Below the pieces are notes generated by a model, which was given only the letters and a program-made list of their open reading frames with translations, was not told where the DNA came from and did no database searches. Positions 1 to 8,347 of a stretch of DNA of 64,000 bases are shown here, piece after piece. Within the stretch, counting starts at the first letter, position 1; each line of letters starts with the position of its first letter. Source of the DNA: Streptomyces humidus (GTDB lineage: Bacteria > Actinomycetota > Actinomycetes > Streptomycetales > Streptomycetaceae); the NCBI RefSeq assembly GCF_014649655.1, contig NZ_BMTL01000006.1, positions 186,001-250,000 on the forward strand, written 5' to 3'. A program made the position numbers and the translations under genes.

Positions 1-526
1 GCGCGGCGGACACCATCGGCGCGACGAGCGGCAGCAGCCACACCGGCGTGGCCTGCGACGCAGCGACGCGGTGGTGTACGGCCATCAGGTACGGGACGAC
101 GACGGCGGCCGTGACGGCGACGGCCGTGCCGACGGTGAACAGCGCGGCGTCGAGGGCGACCGCGGCGCCGACGCCGATCCAGTCCCGGCCCACGGTGAGC
201 GCGCCGCCCCCGACGGCGAGCAGCGCCATCGCGAGGCAGCCGTAGAACGGGGCGGTGGCCGGGTCGAGGAGGTGCGCGCGGGCCTGGTCGCGATGGTGAC
301 GCCAGTGCAGGGCGCGGGCGATGAGCAGCGCCGCGAGAAGGGCCAGCGAGAGCGCCCAGAAGGCCGCGCACAGCGGCCGCAGCCCCGGGACCCGGACCGG
401 CAGCGCGACGCCCGCGGTCGCCACGATCGCGGTGCCCATCACCGTGGCGTACCAGTTCGGCCCGAGGTGACGGACGGCCTCGGCGCGCGGGCGGGGGGCG
501 GACAAGGGCGGGGCGGCGGTGACCAT
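1..526 (-). CDS. TDT-family (TehA/SLAC1-like) transporter, N-terminal part
   Basis: Reading the minus strand from the ATG at 526 gives 175 codons that run off the window at base 1, so only the N-terminal part is present. The protein begins with a short polar stretch, then the motif HLGPNWYATVMGTAIVATAG, which is typical of the tellurite-resistance/dicarboxylate transporter (TDT) family. Several hydrophobic membrane segments follow, and the visible part ends WLLPLVAPMVSAA. Members are about 350-residue inner-membrane channels or exporters for small anions such as C4-dicarboxylates or sulfite; the substrate cannot be told here. It is divergent from a LysR regulator 70 bp away with a palindromic operator between them, so that regulator probably controls it. 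Confident on family, not on substrate. Confidence 0.75.
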   Translation of the reverse strand, partial: MVTAAPPLSAPRPRAEAVRHLGPNWYATVMGTAIVATAGVALPVRVPGLRPLCAAFWALSLALLAALLIARALHWRHHRDQARAHLLDPATAPFYGCLAMALLAVGGGALTVGRDWIGVGAAVALDAALFTVGTAVAVTAAVVVPYLMAVHHRVAASQATPVWLLPLVAPMVSAA

Positions 527-582
527 GACTCCACGGTCGCCCGCCGTCGCGGCCGCGACCAGGGAGGATGTCTCTATGGGGG

Positions 583-599
583 CATAAGCTGGGCTTATG
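583..599. promoter_or_regulatory. LysR-type operator overlapping the lysR start codon
   Basis: CATAAGC-TGG-GCTTATG is a perfect 17-bp palindrome. It contains TAAGC-N3-GCTTA, the classical T-N11-A LysR box. Its last three bases are the ATG of the downstream regulator, and it lies in the divergent region shared with the TDT transporter. Confidence 0.6.
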
Positions 600-1523
600 G
601 GGAGCGTGGAGGAAGAGCGACCGGACGGCGTCGGCTCGATCGCGCACCGGGTCCCGGACCTGGGCGCGCTGGAGCTGCTGCTGGCGGTGGCCCGGCTGGG
701 CAGCCTGGGCGCGGCCGCGCGGGAGCTCGGCATCACCCAGCCCGCCGCGAGCAGCCGGATCCGTTCCATGGAACGCCAGCTGGGCGTGGCCCTGGTGGAC
801 CGTTCGCCGCGCGGCTCCCGGCTCACCGACGCGGGCGCGCTGGTGACGGACTGGGCGGGGCGGATCGTCGAGGCGGCGCGGGCGTTCGACGCGGGGGCGC
901 AGGCGCTGCGGGACCGGCGGGACTCGCGGCTGCGGGTCGCGGCGAGCATGACGATCGCGGAGTACCTGCTGCCCGGCTGGCTGCTCGCGCTGCGTGCGGG
1001 GCGGCCGGACACGGCGGTGTCCCTGCTCGCGGGCAACTCGGCTGCCGTGGCCGAGCGGTTGCTGACGGGGGAGGCGGATCTCGGCTTCGTGGAGGGGCTC
1101 GACGCGCCGTCCGGCCTGGACTCGGCCGTGATAGCGCACGACCGTCTCGTGGTCGTCGTCGCGCCCGTGCACCCGTGGGCCCGCCGCCGTCGGCCGCTGG
1201 ACGCCTCCGAGCTGGCCTCCACGCCGCTGATCCTGCGGGAGAAGGGCTCGGGAACCCGTCAGGTCCTCGACACCGCTCTGGGCGGACTGGCCCGCCCGCT
1301 GATCGAGCTCTCCTCGACGACGGCGGTGAAGGCGGCGGCGGTGAGCGGGGCCGGCCCGGCGGTGCTGAGCGAACTGGCGGTGGGCGAGGAGCTGGCGCTG
1401 CGACGGCTGGTGGCGGTACCGGTGGACGGGGTGTCGCTGGCCCGGGACCTGCGCGCCGTATGGCCCGCGGGCCACCGCCCGACAGGCCCGGCGAGAGAGC
1501 TCCTGACCCTGACCCGAGGCTGA
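597..1523 (+). CDS. LysR-family transcriptional regulator
   Basis: This 308-residue protein has a normal length for the family. An N-terminal winged helix-turn-helix lies at about residues 20-80 (LLLAVARLGSLGAAARELGITQPAASSRI). A two-lobed effector-binding domain follows from about 105, with the familiar LREKGSGTRQVLD loop. It is cytoplasmic, DNA-binding, probably tetrameric and ligand-responsive. The ATG lies inside a palindromic LysR box and has no convincing ribosome-binding site, which suggests a leaderless transcript with tight autorepression; a GTG three codons on is an alternative. The divergent transporter gene is the likely target. The ligand is unknown. Confidence 0.85.
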   Translation: MGSVEEERPDGVGSIAHRVPDLGALELLLAVARLGSLGAAARELGITQPAASSRIRSMERQLGVALVDRSPRGSRLTDAGALVTDWAGRIVEAARAFDAGAQALRDRRDSRLRVAASMTIAEYLLPGWLLALRAGRPDTAVSLLAGNSAAVAERLLTGEADLGFVEGLDAPSGLDSAVIAHDRLVVVVAPVHPWARRRRPLDASELASTPLILREKGSGTRQVLDTALGGLARPLIELSSTTAVKAAAVSGAGPAVLSELAVGEELALRRLVAVPVDGVSLARDLRAVWPAGHRPTGPARELLTLTRG

Positions 1524-1610
1524 CGGGCCGGCCGGTCAGCCGCCCCGCCCCCGTCCCGGCCGACGCCGACGCCGACGTACCCGCCCTCGGTGTCGCGTGT
1601 CCCGGCTGCG

Positions 1611-2369
1611 TCAGGAGGCGGGTGGGCGCGTGCGTGCGGTGGGCCGGGACGCGGCGGTGACCAGGGCGCGCATCACCCGGACGTCCTCGCCCATCTCCGG
1701 ATGCCACTGGACTCCCAGCACCCAGTCGGCGGAGGGCAGTTCGACGGCCTCCACCGTGCCGTCCGCCGCGTACGCCGACGGGACCAGGCCCGCGCCCAGG
1801 CGGTCCACCGCCTGATGGTGGTAGGTCGGCACGGAGGTCCTTTCCGCGACCACCCGGCTGTACAGCGTCCCCGGGACCGGCTCGACCGGGTGGCGGCCGA
1901 CCACGCCCACGGCCTCGATGTGCCCGTCGAGGTGCTGCGTCAGCGTGCCGCCGAGCGCGACGTTCAGGAGCTGCATGCCCCGGCAGATGCCGAGCAACGG
2001 CAGTCCGGCCGCCAGTGCCGCCTCGATCAGGGCCAGCTCCCATGCGTCGCGCTCACGCGCGGGCGGCCCGGTGCGGGGGTCCGGCTCCGCGCCGTAGCGG
2101 CCGGGTTCGACGTCGGGCCCGCCCGCGATCACCAGTGCGTCCAGGCGTGCCACCGTCGCAGCCGCGTGTCCGGGCGCGTCCGGCGGGAGCATCGCGGCCA
2201 GCCCGCCGGCCCGCTGCACGAGCCGTGGGTAGGCGGCGGGCAGCAATGCCGCGTCCAGCTCCCAGACCCCCCAGCGCGCACCGGACTCCAGATAGGTGCT
2301 GACGCCGACCAGCGGCCTGCCGCCCGTCGCGTCGGTCCCGGACGCCGTCGCCTCCGCCGTGGTCGTCAT
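1611..2369 (-). CDS. Class I glutamine amidotransferase-like gamma-glutamyl hydrolase (PuuD/peptidase C26 type)
   Basis: A 252-residue cytoplasmic protein with the C26 layout: RPLVGVSTYLE at the N-terminus, GGPDVEP, the nucleophile-elbow cysteine in LLGICRGMQLLNVALGG, and the catalytic His-Glu in GVQWHPE near the C-terminus. This family (PuuD, YvdE) hydrolyses gamma-glutamyl amides of amines, freeing glutamate. It sits beside a FadR-type regulator and a glutamine synthetase-like ligase plus an aldehyde dehydrogenase. It probably removes the glutamyl group at the end of that pathway. The gene is separated from the regulator by 66 bp that contain a candidate operator. The start is the ATG that opens the conserved reading. 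Confidence 0.85.
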   Translation of the reverse strand: MTTTAEATASGTDATGGRPLVGVSTYLESGARWGVWELDAALLPAAYPRLVQRAGGLAAMLPPDAPGHAAATVARLDALVIAGGPDVEPGRYGAEPDPRTGPPARERDAWELALIEAALAAGLPLLGICRGMQLLNVALGGTLTQHLDGHIEAVGVVGRHPVEPVPGTLYSRVVAERTSVPTYHHQAVDRLGAGLVPSAYAADGTVEAVELPSADWVLGVQWHPEMGEDVRVMRALVTAASRPTARTRPPAS

Positions 2370-2386
2370 GTGCCCCTCCGGACGTT

Positions 2387-2410
2387 CAATGGACGGCCTT
2401 CATACCATTG
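2387..2410. promoter_or_regulatory. Candidate operator CAATGG-N12-CCATTG upstream of the C26 hydrolase gene
   Basis: A perfect inverted repeat of six bases lies 18 bp upstream of the hydrolase start. It shares CAATGG-N9-ATACC-(A/T)T, with identical spacing, with a site at 3193-3214 in front of the glutamine synthetase-like operon. That is a plausible binding site for the FadR-type regulator encoded between the two. Confidence 0.45.
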
Positions 2411-2435
2411 TGCGACCCCTCCGCGCGCGGTGCCC

Positions 2436-3170
2436 TCACGTGAGGAAGCCCCTGAGCAGGGCCGCCGTCCCGGCGCAGTGCTCCCGCATCGTCTCCCGCG
2501 CGCCGTGCGCGTCGCCGTCCAGCACCGCCTCCACCAGCGCCGTGTGCTGACGCTGGGAGTGCTCCAGATTGCGGACGAGGAGCGGTATGCAGTCCAGCAG
2601 GTCGTTCACCGTGGCCCGCACCGCCGCGTACCGCTCGGTCAGCGAGGGGGAGCCGCACAGCTCGGCCAGGGTCAGGTGGAACATCGTGTCCCGGCGCCGG
2701 TAGTCGGCCAGCGGGGCGTCCGCCGTGCGGGCCAGGGCCTCGCGCAGCCGCCCCGCCCGCTCGTCCGACAGGCCGTGCGCGGCGCACAGCCCCGCCGCCC
2801 CCACCTCCAGCACCTCCCGGAAGCGCAGCACGTCCTCGATGTCGGTCTCGGCGACGCGCCGCCGCAGCTCGTCCTCGCCGCCGGCATCCGGACGCCTGAG
2901 CACGAACGTCCCCCCGTACCGGCCCCGGCGGGACTCCACCAGCCCCTGGTCCTGGAGGACCTTGAGCACCTCGCGCAGCGTCACCCGGCTGATGCCGAGC
3001 CGCTCCGCCAGCTCCCGCTCGGCCGGCAGCCGCTCACCCCCCGGCACCAGACCCAGCCGGACGACCTGAAGGATCTGCTCCAGCGCCTCCTCGAAGCCGT
3101 TGCCGGTCCGCACCGGCCGCAACACCGGCGTCAGCCGGTCGTCCGCGCCGCCGTCCGCGTTCACCGACAT
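2436..3170 (-). CDS. GntR-family, FadR-subfamily transcriptional regulator
   Basis: The 244-residue protein (from ATG 3170) starts with a GntR winged helix: LPAERELAERLGISRVTLREVLKVLQDQGLVESRRGRYGGTFV in pieces covers about residues 45-90. It continues with an all-helical FCD effector domain carrying the metal/ligand-type residues seen in FadR relatives ([40 protein letters not shown]). A TTG seven codons upstream could extend it, but GGAAGGGGG nine bases before the ATG favours the ATG. It is divergent from the glutamine synthetase-like gene and upstream of the hydrolase gene, so it probably represses the pathway until an amine or its glutamyl derivative is present. The specific ligand is not evident from sequence. 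Confidence 0.85.
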   Translation of the reverse strand: MSVNADGGADDRLTPVLRPVRTGNGFEEALEQILQVVRLGLVPGGERLPAERELAERLGISRVTLREVLKVLQDQGLVESRRGRYGGTFVLRRPDAGGEDELRRRVAETDIEDVLRFREVLEVGAAGLCAAHGLSDERAGRLREALARTADAPLADYRRRDTMFHLTLAELCGSPSLTERYAAVRATVNDLLDCIPLLVRNLEHSQRQHTALVEAVLDGDAHGARETMREHCAGTAALLRGFLT

Positions 3171-3192
3171 CAGGTCGCGCCCCCTTCCCAAG

Positions 3193-3218
3193 CAATGGTT
3201 CTCCGCAATACCTTATGG
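3193..3218. promoter_or_regulatory. Candidate FadR-type operator in the regulator/glnA-like intergenic region
   Basis: CAATGG, nine bases, then ATACCTTATGG. The first 20 positions match the layout of the site at 2387-2410 (CAATGG-N9-ATACC). It lies between the divergent regulator (start 3170) and the ligase operon (start 3285), where it could control both. Confidence 0.4.
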
Positions 3219-3284
3219 CTGCCGGCCGTCGGCCGCCGACCCGCAGAAGGCGACAGAAGCCAGGAAGCCTGAGGAGGCCCTCCC

Positions 3285-4655
3285 GTGGCAGACCGCACAC
3301 CCCCGCTCGCCGTCGAGGAACTGCACGCCCTCGTCGCGGGCGGTGAGATCGACACTGTCGTCCTCGCCTTCCCCGACATGCAAGGCCGGCTCCAGGGCAA
3401 GCGCTTCGCCGCCGGATTCTTCCTCGACGAGGTCCTCCGGCACGGCACCGAGGGCTGCAACTACCTCCTCGCCGTCGACACGGAGATGAACACCGTCGAC
3501 GGCTACGCCATGTCCTCCTGGGAGAACGGCTACGGCGACTTCGCCATGCGTCCCGACCTGTCCACGCTGCGCCGCGTGCCCTGGAACGCCGGCACGGCGA
3601 TGCTGATCGCCGACCTGGCCTGGCACGACGGCTCGCCCGTGACCGCCGCCCCGCGCCAGATCCTGCGCCGCCAGCTGGAACGGCTGGCCGAGTACGGCCT
3701 CACCGCGCAGGTCGGCACCGAGCTGGAGTTCATCGTCTTCAAGGACAGCTACGAGGCCGCCTGGGACGCGAACTACCGGGGCCTCACCCCGGCCAACCAG
3801 TACAACGTCGACTACTCGGTGCTCGGCACCGGCCGGGTGGAGCCGCTGCTGCGCCGCATCCGCAACGAGATGGCGGGCGCCGGTCTGACCGTCGAGTCCG
3901 CCAAGGGGGAGTGCAACCCCGGCCAGCACGAGATCGCCTTCCGCTACGACGAGGCCCTGGTCACCTGCGACCAGCACGCGATCTACAAGACCGGCGCCAA
4001 GGAGATCGCCGCCCAGGAGGGCGTCTCGCTCACCTTCATGGCCAAGTACAACGAGCGCGAGGGCAACTCCTGCCACATCCACCTCTCGCTCGCCGACGCA
4101 GACGGCGCGAACGTCATGGCGGGCACGGACCAGGACCCGGACGGCATGTCGGAGCTCATGCGCCACTTCCTCGCCGGACAACTCGCCGCCCTGCGCGACT
4201 TCTCCCTGCTCTACGCCCCCAACGTCAACTCCTACAAGCGGTTCCAGCCGGGCTCCTTCGCCCCGACCGCCGTCGCCTGGGGACACGACAACCGCACCTG
4301 CGCGCTGCGGGTCGTCGGCCACGGCCGCTCCCTGCGCTTCGAGAACCGGCTGCCCGGCGGCGACGTCAACCCGCATCTCGCGGTGGCCGGACTGGTCGCC
4401 GCGGGCCTGTACGGCGTCGAGCGGAAACTCGAGCTGCCCGAGGCCTGCGCCGGGAACGCCTACACCGCCGGCCACGCGCAGGTGCCCACCACCCTGCGCG
4501 AGGCCGCCGAGCTGTGGGAGAACAGCCCGATCGCGCGGGCCGCCTTCGGCGAGGAGGTCGTCGCCCACTACCGCAACATGGCGCGCGTCGAGCTGGCCGC
4601 CTTCGACGCCGCGGTCACCGACTGGGAGCTGCGCCGCTCCTTCGAACGCCTGTGA
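3285..4655 (+). CDS. glnA4: Glutamine synthetase-like gamma-glutamyl-amide ligase (GlnA4 type)
   Basis: A 456-residue GS-fold ligase. The N-terminal beta-grasp region (VVLAFPDMQGRLQGKR) is followed by the catalytic domain with GTELEFIVF, EFNPGQHE-like ECNPGQHEI, NSCHIHLSL and RFENRLPGGDVNPHLA, the ATP, metal and glutamate sites of the family. It differs from housekeeping GlnA and resembles the Streptomyces GlnA4 group, reported in S. coelicolor (SCO1613) to glutamylate ethanolamine. The reaction is glutamate + amine + ATP to gamma-glutamyl-amide. The GTG start has GAGGAGG seven bases upstream. It is the first gene of an operon with an aldehyde dehydrogenase (11 bp) and an SDR (overlapping), which supports amine catabolism. 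The symbol rests on recalled synteny and on context. Confidence 0.8.
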   Translation: MADRTPPLAVEELHALVAGGEIDTVVLAFPDMQGRLQGKRFAAGFFLDEVLRHGTEGCNYLLAVDTEMNTVDGYAMSSWENGYGDFAMRPDLSTLRRVPWNAGTAMLIADLAWHDGSPVTAAPRQILRRQLERLAEYGLTAQVGTELEFIVFKDSYEAAWDANYRGLTPANQYNVDYSVLGTGRVEPLLRRIRNEMAGAGLTVESAKGECNPGQHEIAFRYDEALVTCDQHAIYKTGAKEIAAQEGVSLTFMAKYNEREGNSCHIHLSLADADGANVMAGTDQDPDGMSELMRHFLAGQLAALRDFSLLYAPNVNSYKRFQPGSFAPTAVAWGHDNRTCALRVVGHGRSLRFENRLPGGDVNPHLAVAGLVAAGLYGVERKLELPEACAGNAYTAGHAQVPTTLREAAELWENSPIARAAFGEEVVAHYRNMARVELAAFDAAVTDWELRRSFERL

Positions 4656-4666
4656 AAGGTCCTGCC

Positions 4667-6070
4667 GTGTCCCACCCGCACACGCCGTCCCCGCACCATC
4701 CGGCAGCGCCCGAGCTGACCGTCCTCGACCCGGCCACCGAAGAGGTCATCGCCACCGTCCCGGCCGCCGACGCGGCCGACGTCGACCGCGCCGTCACCCG
4801 CGCGGCCGCCGCCCGGACCGCCTGGGCGGCCGCCGCCCCCGCCGACCGGGCCCGGCTGCTGCGCCGCTTCGCCGACGTCGTCGACGCCCACGTCGAGGAA
4901 CTGGCGCTGCTGGAGGTCCGCGAGGCCGGTCATCTGCTCGGCAACGCCCGCTGGGAGGCAGGCAACGCCCGTGACCTGTTGCTCTACGCCGCCGGCGGCG
5001 TGGAGCGGCTCATGGGCCGGCAGATCCCCGCCCCCGGCGGCTGGAACGTCACCTTCCACGAACCCCTCGGCGTGGTCGGTGTGATCGCCCCCTGGAACTT
5101 CCCGATGCCGATCGCCGCCTGGGGCTCCTTCCCGGCTCTCGCCGCCGGCAACGCCGTCCTTCTCAAGCCCGCCGAGACCACCCCCCTCACCGCCCTGCGG
5201 CTGGCCGAACTCGCCCTGGACGCGGGCCTGCCGGAGCACCTCTTCCAGGTGCTGCCCGGCTACGGCGCGGTCGCCGGACGGGCGCTCGTCGACCACCCCG
5301 GCGTGGCGAAGATCGTGTTCACGGGCTCCACCCGCACCGGCCGCGAGGTGATGGAGCGCTGCGCCGCCCGGATCAAGCCCGTCACCCTCGAGCTCGGCGG
5401 CAAGAGCCCCAACGTCGTCTTCGCGGACGCCGACCTGAAGCGGGCCGTCGACCCGTTCTCGTTCCTCGACAACTCCGGCCAGGACTGCTGCGCCCGCACC
5501 CGGATCCTGGTCCAGGAGTCGGTGTACGACGAGGTCGCCGACCACCTGGCGCGGGAGCTGGCCGCCGTCGTGGTCGGCGACCCGGCCGCCGAGGGCACCC
5601 AGATGGGTCCGCTGATCTCCCGTCAGCAGGTCGATCGTGTGCGGTCGTTCGTGCCGGACGACGCCGAGGCGCTGCGCGGCAGCGCGCCCGAGGGCCCCGG
5701 CTTCTGGTTCCCGCCGACGGTCCTCACCGGCCTCCCGTCCGACTCGCCCGCCGCCCGCGAGGAGATCTTCGGGCCCGTGGCCGTCCTCCTCCCCTTCACC
5801 GACGAGGCGGACGCGATCCGGCTCGCCAACGACACCCCCTACGGCCTCTCCGGCTCCGTCTGGACCCGGGACGTGGGCCGCGCCCTGCGCGTCTCACAGG
5901 CCGTGCGCGCCGGGAACCTGTCCGTCAACTCCCATTCCAGCGTCCGCTACTGGACCCCCTTCGGCGGCTTCAAGCAGTCCGGCGTCGGCCGTGAGCTGGG
6001 TCCGGACGCCTTGACCGCCTTCACCGAGACCAAGAACGTCTTCATCAGCACGGAGGGCCCCGCACAGTGA
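4667..6070 (+). CDS. NAD(P)-dependent aldehyde dehydrogenase
   Basis: A 467-residue ALDH-superfamily enzyme. The sequence shows the cofactor-binding region GVIAPWNFPMPIAAW, the glycine motif FTGSTRTGREV, the general-base glutamate in LELGGKSPN, the cysteine region NSGQDCCARTR and the late EEIFGPV motif. It oxidises an aldehyde to an acid in the cytoplasm. In this operon the likely substrate is an aldehyde derived from the gamma-glutamylated amine, by analogy with PuuC in putrescine catabolism; that is inference. The GTG start is preceded by GAAAGG, which overlaps the stop of the ligase gene, so the two are probably translated together. The SDR gene overlaps its end by 4 bp. Confidence 0.85.
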   Translation: MSHPHTPSPHHPAAPELTVLDPATEEVIATVPAADAADVDRAVTRAAAARTAWAAAAPADRARLLRRFADVVDAHVEELALLEVREAGHLLGNARWEAGNARDLLLYAAGGVERLMGRQIPAPGGWNVTFHEPLGVVGVIAPWNFPMPIAAWGSFPALAAGNAVLLKPAETTPLTALRLAELALDAGLPEHLFQVLPGYGAVAGRALVDHPGVAKIVFTGSTRTGREVMERCAARIKPVTLELGGKSPNVVFADADLKRAVDPFSFLDNSGQDCCARTRILVQESVYDEVADHLARELAAVVVGDPAAEGTQMGPLISRQQVDRVRSFVPDDAEALRGSAPEGPGFWFPPTVLTGLPSDSPAAREEIFGPVAVLLPFTDEADAIRLANDTPYGLSGSVWTRDVGRALRVSQAVRAGNLSVNSHSSVRYWTPFGGFKQSGVGRELGPDALTAFTETKNVFISTEGPAQ

Positions 6071-6849
6071 CCAGAGAGATCGTCTGCCGCCGGCTCGTAG
6101 GCCGTACCGCCGTCGTCACCGGAGCCGGCAGCGGCATCGGCCTCGCCACCGCCCGCCGGCTCGCCGCCGAAGGCGCGCACGTGGTCTGCGGCGACGTCGA
6201 CGAGACCCGCGGCAAGGCCGCCGCCGACGAGATCGGCGGCGTCTTCGTGAAGGTCGACGTCACCGACCCCGAGCAGGTCGAGGCGCTGTTCAGGACCGCC
6301 CACGACACCTATGGCAGCGTCGACATCGCTTTCAACAACGCCGGGATCTCACCGCCCGACGACGACTCCATCCTGGAGACCGGCCTCGAGGCATGGAAGC
6401 GGGTCCAGGAGGTCAACCTGACCTCCGTCTACCTGTGCTGCAAGGCCGCCATCCCCTACATGCGGCGGCAGGGCCGGGGCTCCATCATCAACACGGCGTC
6501 GTTCGTGGCGAGGATGGGCGCGGCGACGTCGCAGATCTCGTACACGGCGTCCAAGGGCGGCGTCCTGGCCATGTCCCGCGAGCTGGGCGTGCAGTTCGCG
6601 CGGGAGGGCATCCGGGTGAACGCCCTGTGCCCCGGCCCGGTCAACACCCCGCTGCTGCAGGAGCTGTTCGCCAAGGACCCGGAGCGGGCCGCCCGCCGCC
6701 TGGTCCACATCCCGGTGGGCCGGTTCGCCGAGGCCGAGGAGATCGCCGCCGCCGTCGCCTTCCTGGCGAGCGACGACTCCTCCTTCGTCAACGCCACCGA
6801 CTTCCTGGTGGACGGCGGGATCTCCGGCGCCTACGTGACCCCCCTGTAG
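6067..6849 (+). CDS. SDR-family oxidoreductase
   Basis: A classical 260-residue short-chain dehydrogenase. It has the Rossmann motif TGAGSGIG at about residue 18, NNAG at about 96, a serine in INTASF with the YTASK catalytic pair, and the C-terminal FLVDGGISG. The GTG start overlaps the aldehyde dehydrogenase stop (GTGA), so it belongs to the same operon. Reasoning from the neighbours, it may oxidise the alcohol end of a gamma-glutamyl-alkanolamide to the aldehyde used by the adjacent dehydrogenase. That would make a complete alcohol-to-acid route; the sequence itself shows only the family. It converges with the next gene at a 13-bp gap. Confidence 0.85.
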   Translation: MTREIVCRRLVGRTAVVTGAGSGIGLATARRLAAEGAHVVCGDVDETRGKAAADEIGGVFVKVDVTDPEQVEALFRTAHDTYGSVDIAFNNAGISPPDDDSILETGLEAWKRVQEVNLTSVYLCCKAAIPYMRRQGRGSIINTASFVARMGAATSQISYTASKGGVLAMSRELGVQFAREGIRVNALCPGPVNTPLLQELFAKDPERAARRLVHIPVGRFAEAEEIAAAVAFLASDDSSFVNATDFLVDGGISGAYVTPL

Positions 6850-6862
6850 ACGGCGACCCGGG

Positions 6863-8065
6863 TCACAGGAACGTCCGGCCCTCGCCCCGGTAGGTCGGCA
6901 CGGTCGCCGTGACCGACTCGCCCTCGACGAGGTGCAGTTCGTCGAACCGCTCGCACAGCTCACCGGCCTTCGCGTGCCGGAACCACACCTTGTCGCCGAT
7001 CAGCAGATCGTCGGCGGGGGAGCCGATGAGCGGGGTCTGCACCTCGCCGGGGCCCTCCTGGGGGTCGTACCGCAGCCCCTCGGGCAGATACGGCACGGGC
7101 AGCCGGTCGGGACCGGCGGCGCCGGAGGCGGGATACCCGCCGCCGAGGACGGTCACGATTCCCACCCCGGGCCGCCGCACGACGGGCTGGGCGAACAGCG
7201 CGGCCGGACGCCCGTTGAACGACGTGTAGTTGTCGAACAGACGCGGCACGTACAGCCCCGACCCGGCCGCGATCTCCGTGACCGCGTCCTCGGCGGCCGT
7301 GTGCTGCACACTGCCGGTACCGCCGCCGTTGACGAACTCCAGGTCCGGGACGACGGCCCGCACCGCACGCACCACCGCGGCACGCCGTTCGGCGAGTTCG
7401 CGTCGCGCGGCGGCCTGCATCAGCCGGACGGCCCGGGACCGGAACGGCCGCTCGGCGACGGCGTCCCCCACCCCGGCGATGTGCCCCTCGTACGCCATGA
7501 TCCCCACCAGCTCGAAGCCGGACCGCCGGGACACCGCCCTTGCCACGTCGGCCACCTGGGCGGGGGAGTGCAGCGGGGAGCGCAGGGCGCCGACCCGCAG
7601 CCGACCGCCGAGCAGCTTCAGCGAGGTGTCCAACTCCAGGCAGACGCGTATCACTTCGGCGCCCTCGCCGCGCGCCGCGTCGATCAGGTCCAGCTGGGCG
7701 ACGTCGTCGACCATGACGGTGACGGCGGCGGCCAGCTTGGCGTCGGCGGCCAGCTCCGCGAAACCGGCGCGGTCGGCCGACGGGTAGGCCAGGAGGACGT
7801 CCTCGAATCCCGAGCGGGCCAGCCACAGGGACTCGGCGAGGGTGAACGACATGATCCCGGCGAAGCCGTCCTTCGACAGGACGCGCTCCAGCAGCGTCCG
7901 GCAGCGCACCGACTTGCTGGCGACGCGGATCGGCTTCCCGCCGGCCCGGCGCACCAGATCGTCGGCGTTCGCGTCGAACGCCTCCAGGTCCACGAGGGCG
8001 AGGGGGGCGTCGAGATGGGCGGTGGCCCGGTCGTATCGGGCCCGGTCGGCGGCGCGCGCAGTCAT
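6863..8065 (-). CDS. Fold-type III PLP enzyme (amino acid deaminase/D-threonine aldolase-like)
   Basis: A 400-residue protein with the alanine-racemase barrel layout. PRIVASK-like PIRVASKSVRC near residue 45 carries the PLP-binding lysine. There are barrel repeats such as ELVGIMAYEGHIAGVGD and VNGGGTGSVQ, and a C-terminal beta domain with the metal-binding region typical of D-threonine aldolase/D-serine dehydratase relatives (VWFRHAKAGELCERFDEL). It acts on a D- or L-hydroxy amino acid in the cytoplasm; the precise substrate is not visible. The start is the ATG at 8065, and the same frame stays open far upstream only because of GC bias. It is convergent with the SDR operon, so probably separate from it. 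Confidence 0.75.
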   Translation of the reverse strand: MTARAADRARYDRATAHLDAPLALVDLEAFDANADDLVRRAGGKPIRVASKSVRCRTLLERVLSKDGFAGIMSFTLAESLWLARSGFEDVLLAYPSADRAGFAELAADAKLAAAVTVMVDDVAQLDLIDAARGEGAEVIRVCLELDTSLKLLGGRLRVGALRSPLHSPAQVADVARAVSRRSGFELVGIMAYEGHIAGVGDAVAERPFRSRAVRLMQAAARRELAERRAAVVRAVRAVVPDLEFVNGGGTGSVQHTAAEDAVTEIAAGSGLYVPRLFDNYTSFNGRPAALFAQPVVRRPGVGIVTVLGGGYPASGAAGPDRLPVPYLPEGLRYDPQEGPGEVQTPLIGSPADDLLIGDKVWFRHAKAGELCERFDELHLVEGESVTATVPTYRGEGRTFL

Positions 8066-8347
8066 GGAGGCAGCCTGCCAGACAGGATTACCGCAGGGTA
8101 GGGGGACGTTCCGGGCAGAAGCCCACGGCGGCGCGGACTGGTTCCCGTTTGCCGGGCGACAAGCCGTAGAGTGACGCGCACGCACGCAGGGACGGCTGCG
8201 ACCGGGACGACCGCGTCGGGATGCCGGCCCGCCCGTGCGGGTATGGCTGCCCGGAACGGATCGCCGCGTCCGCCCGGGCCGCGCGGCGACGGGAACGACG
8301 GCCCGGGTACCCGAACGACGGCCCGGGGACGAGGAAACGGGGGGTGC

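Noticed and set aside
823..2043. Long minus-strand open frame opposite the LysR gene
   Set aside because: Arg/Pro-rich composition and its position opposite a clear gene mark it as a GC-bias shadow.
8171..8347. Upstream extension of the proline-rich protein
   Set aside because: The in-frame sequence is Arg/Pro shadow; ATG 8348 has the better ribosome-binding region.
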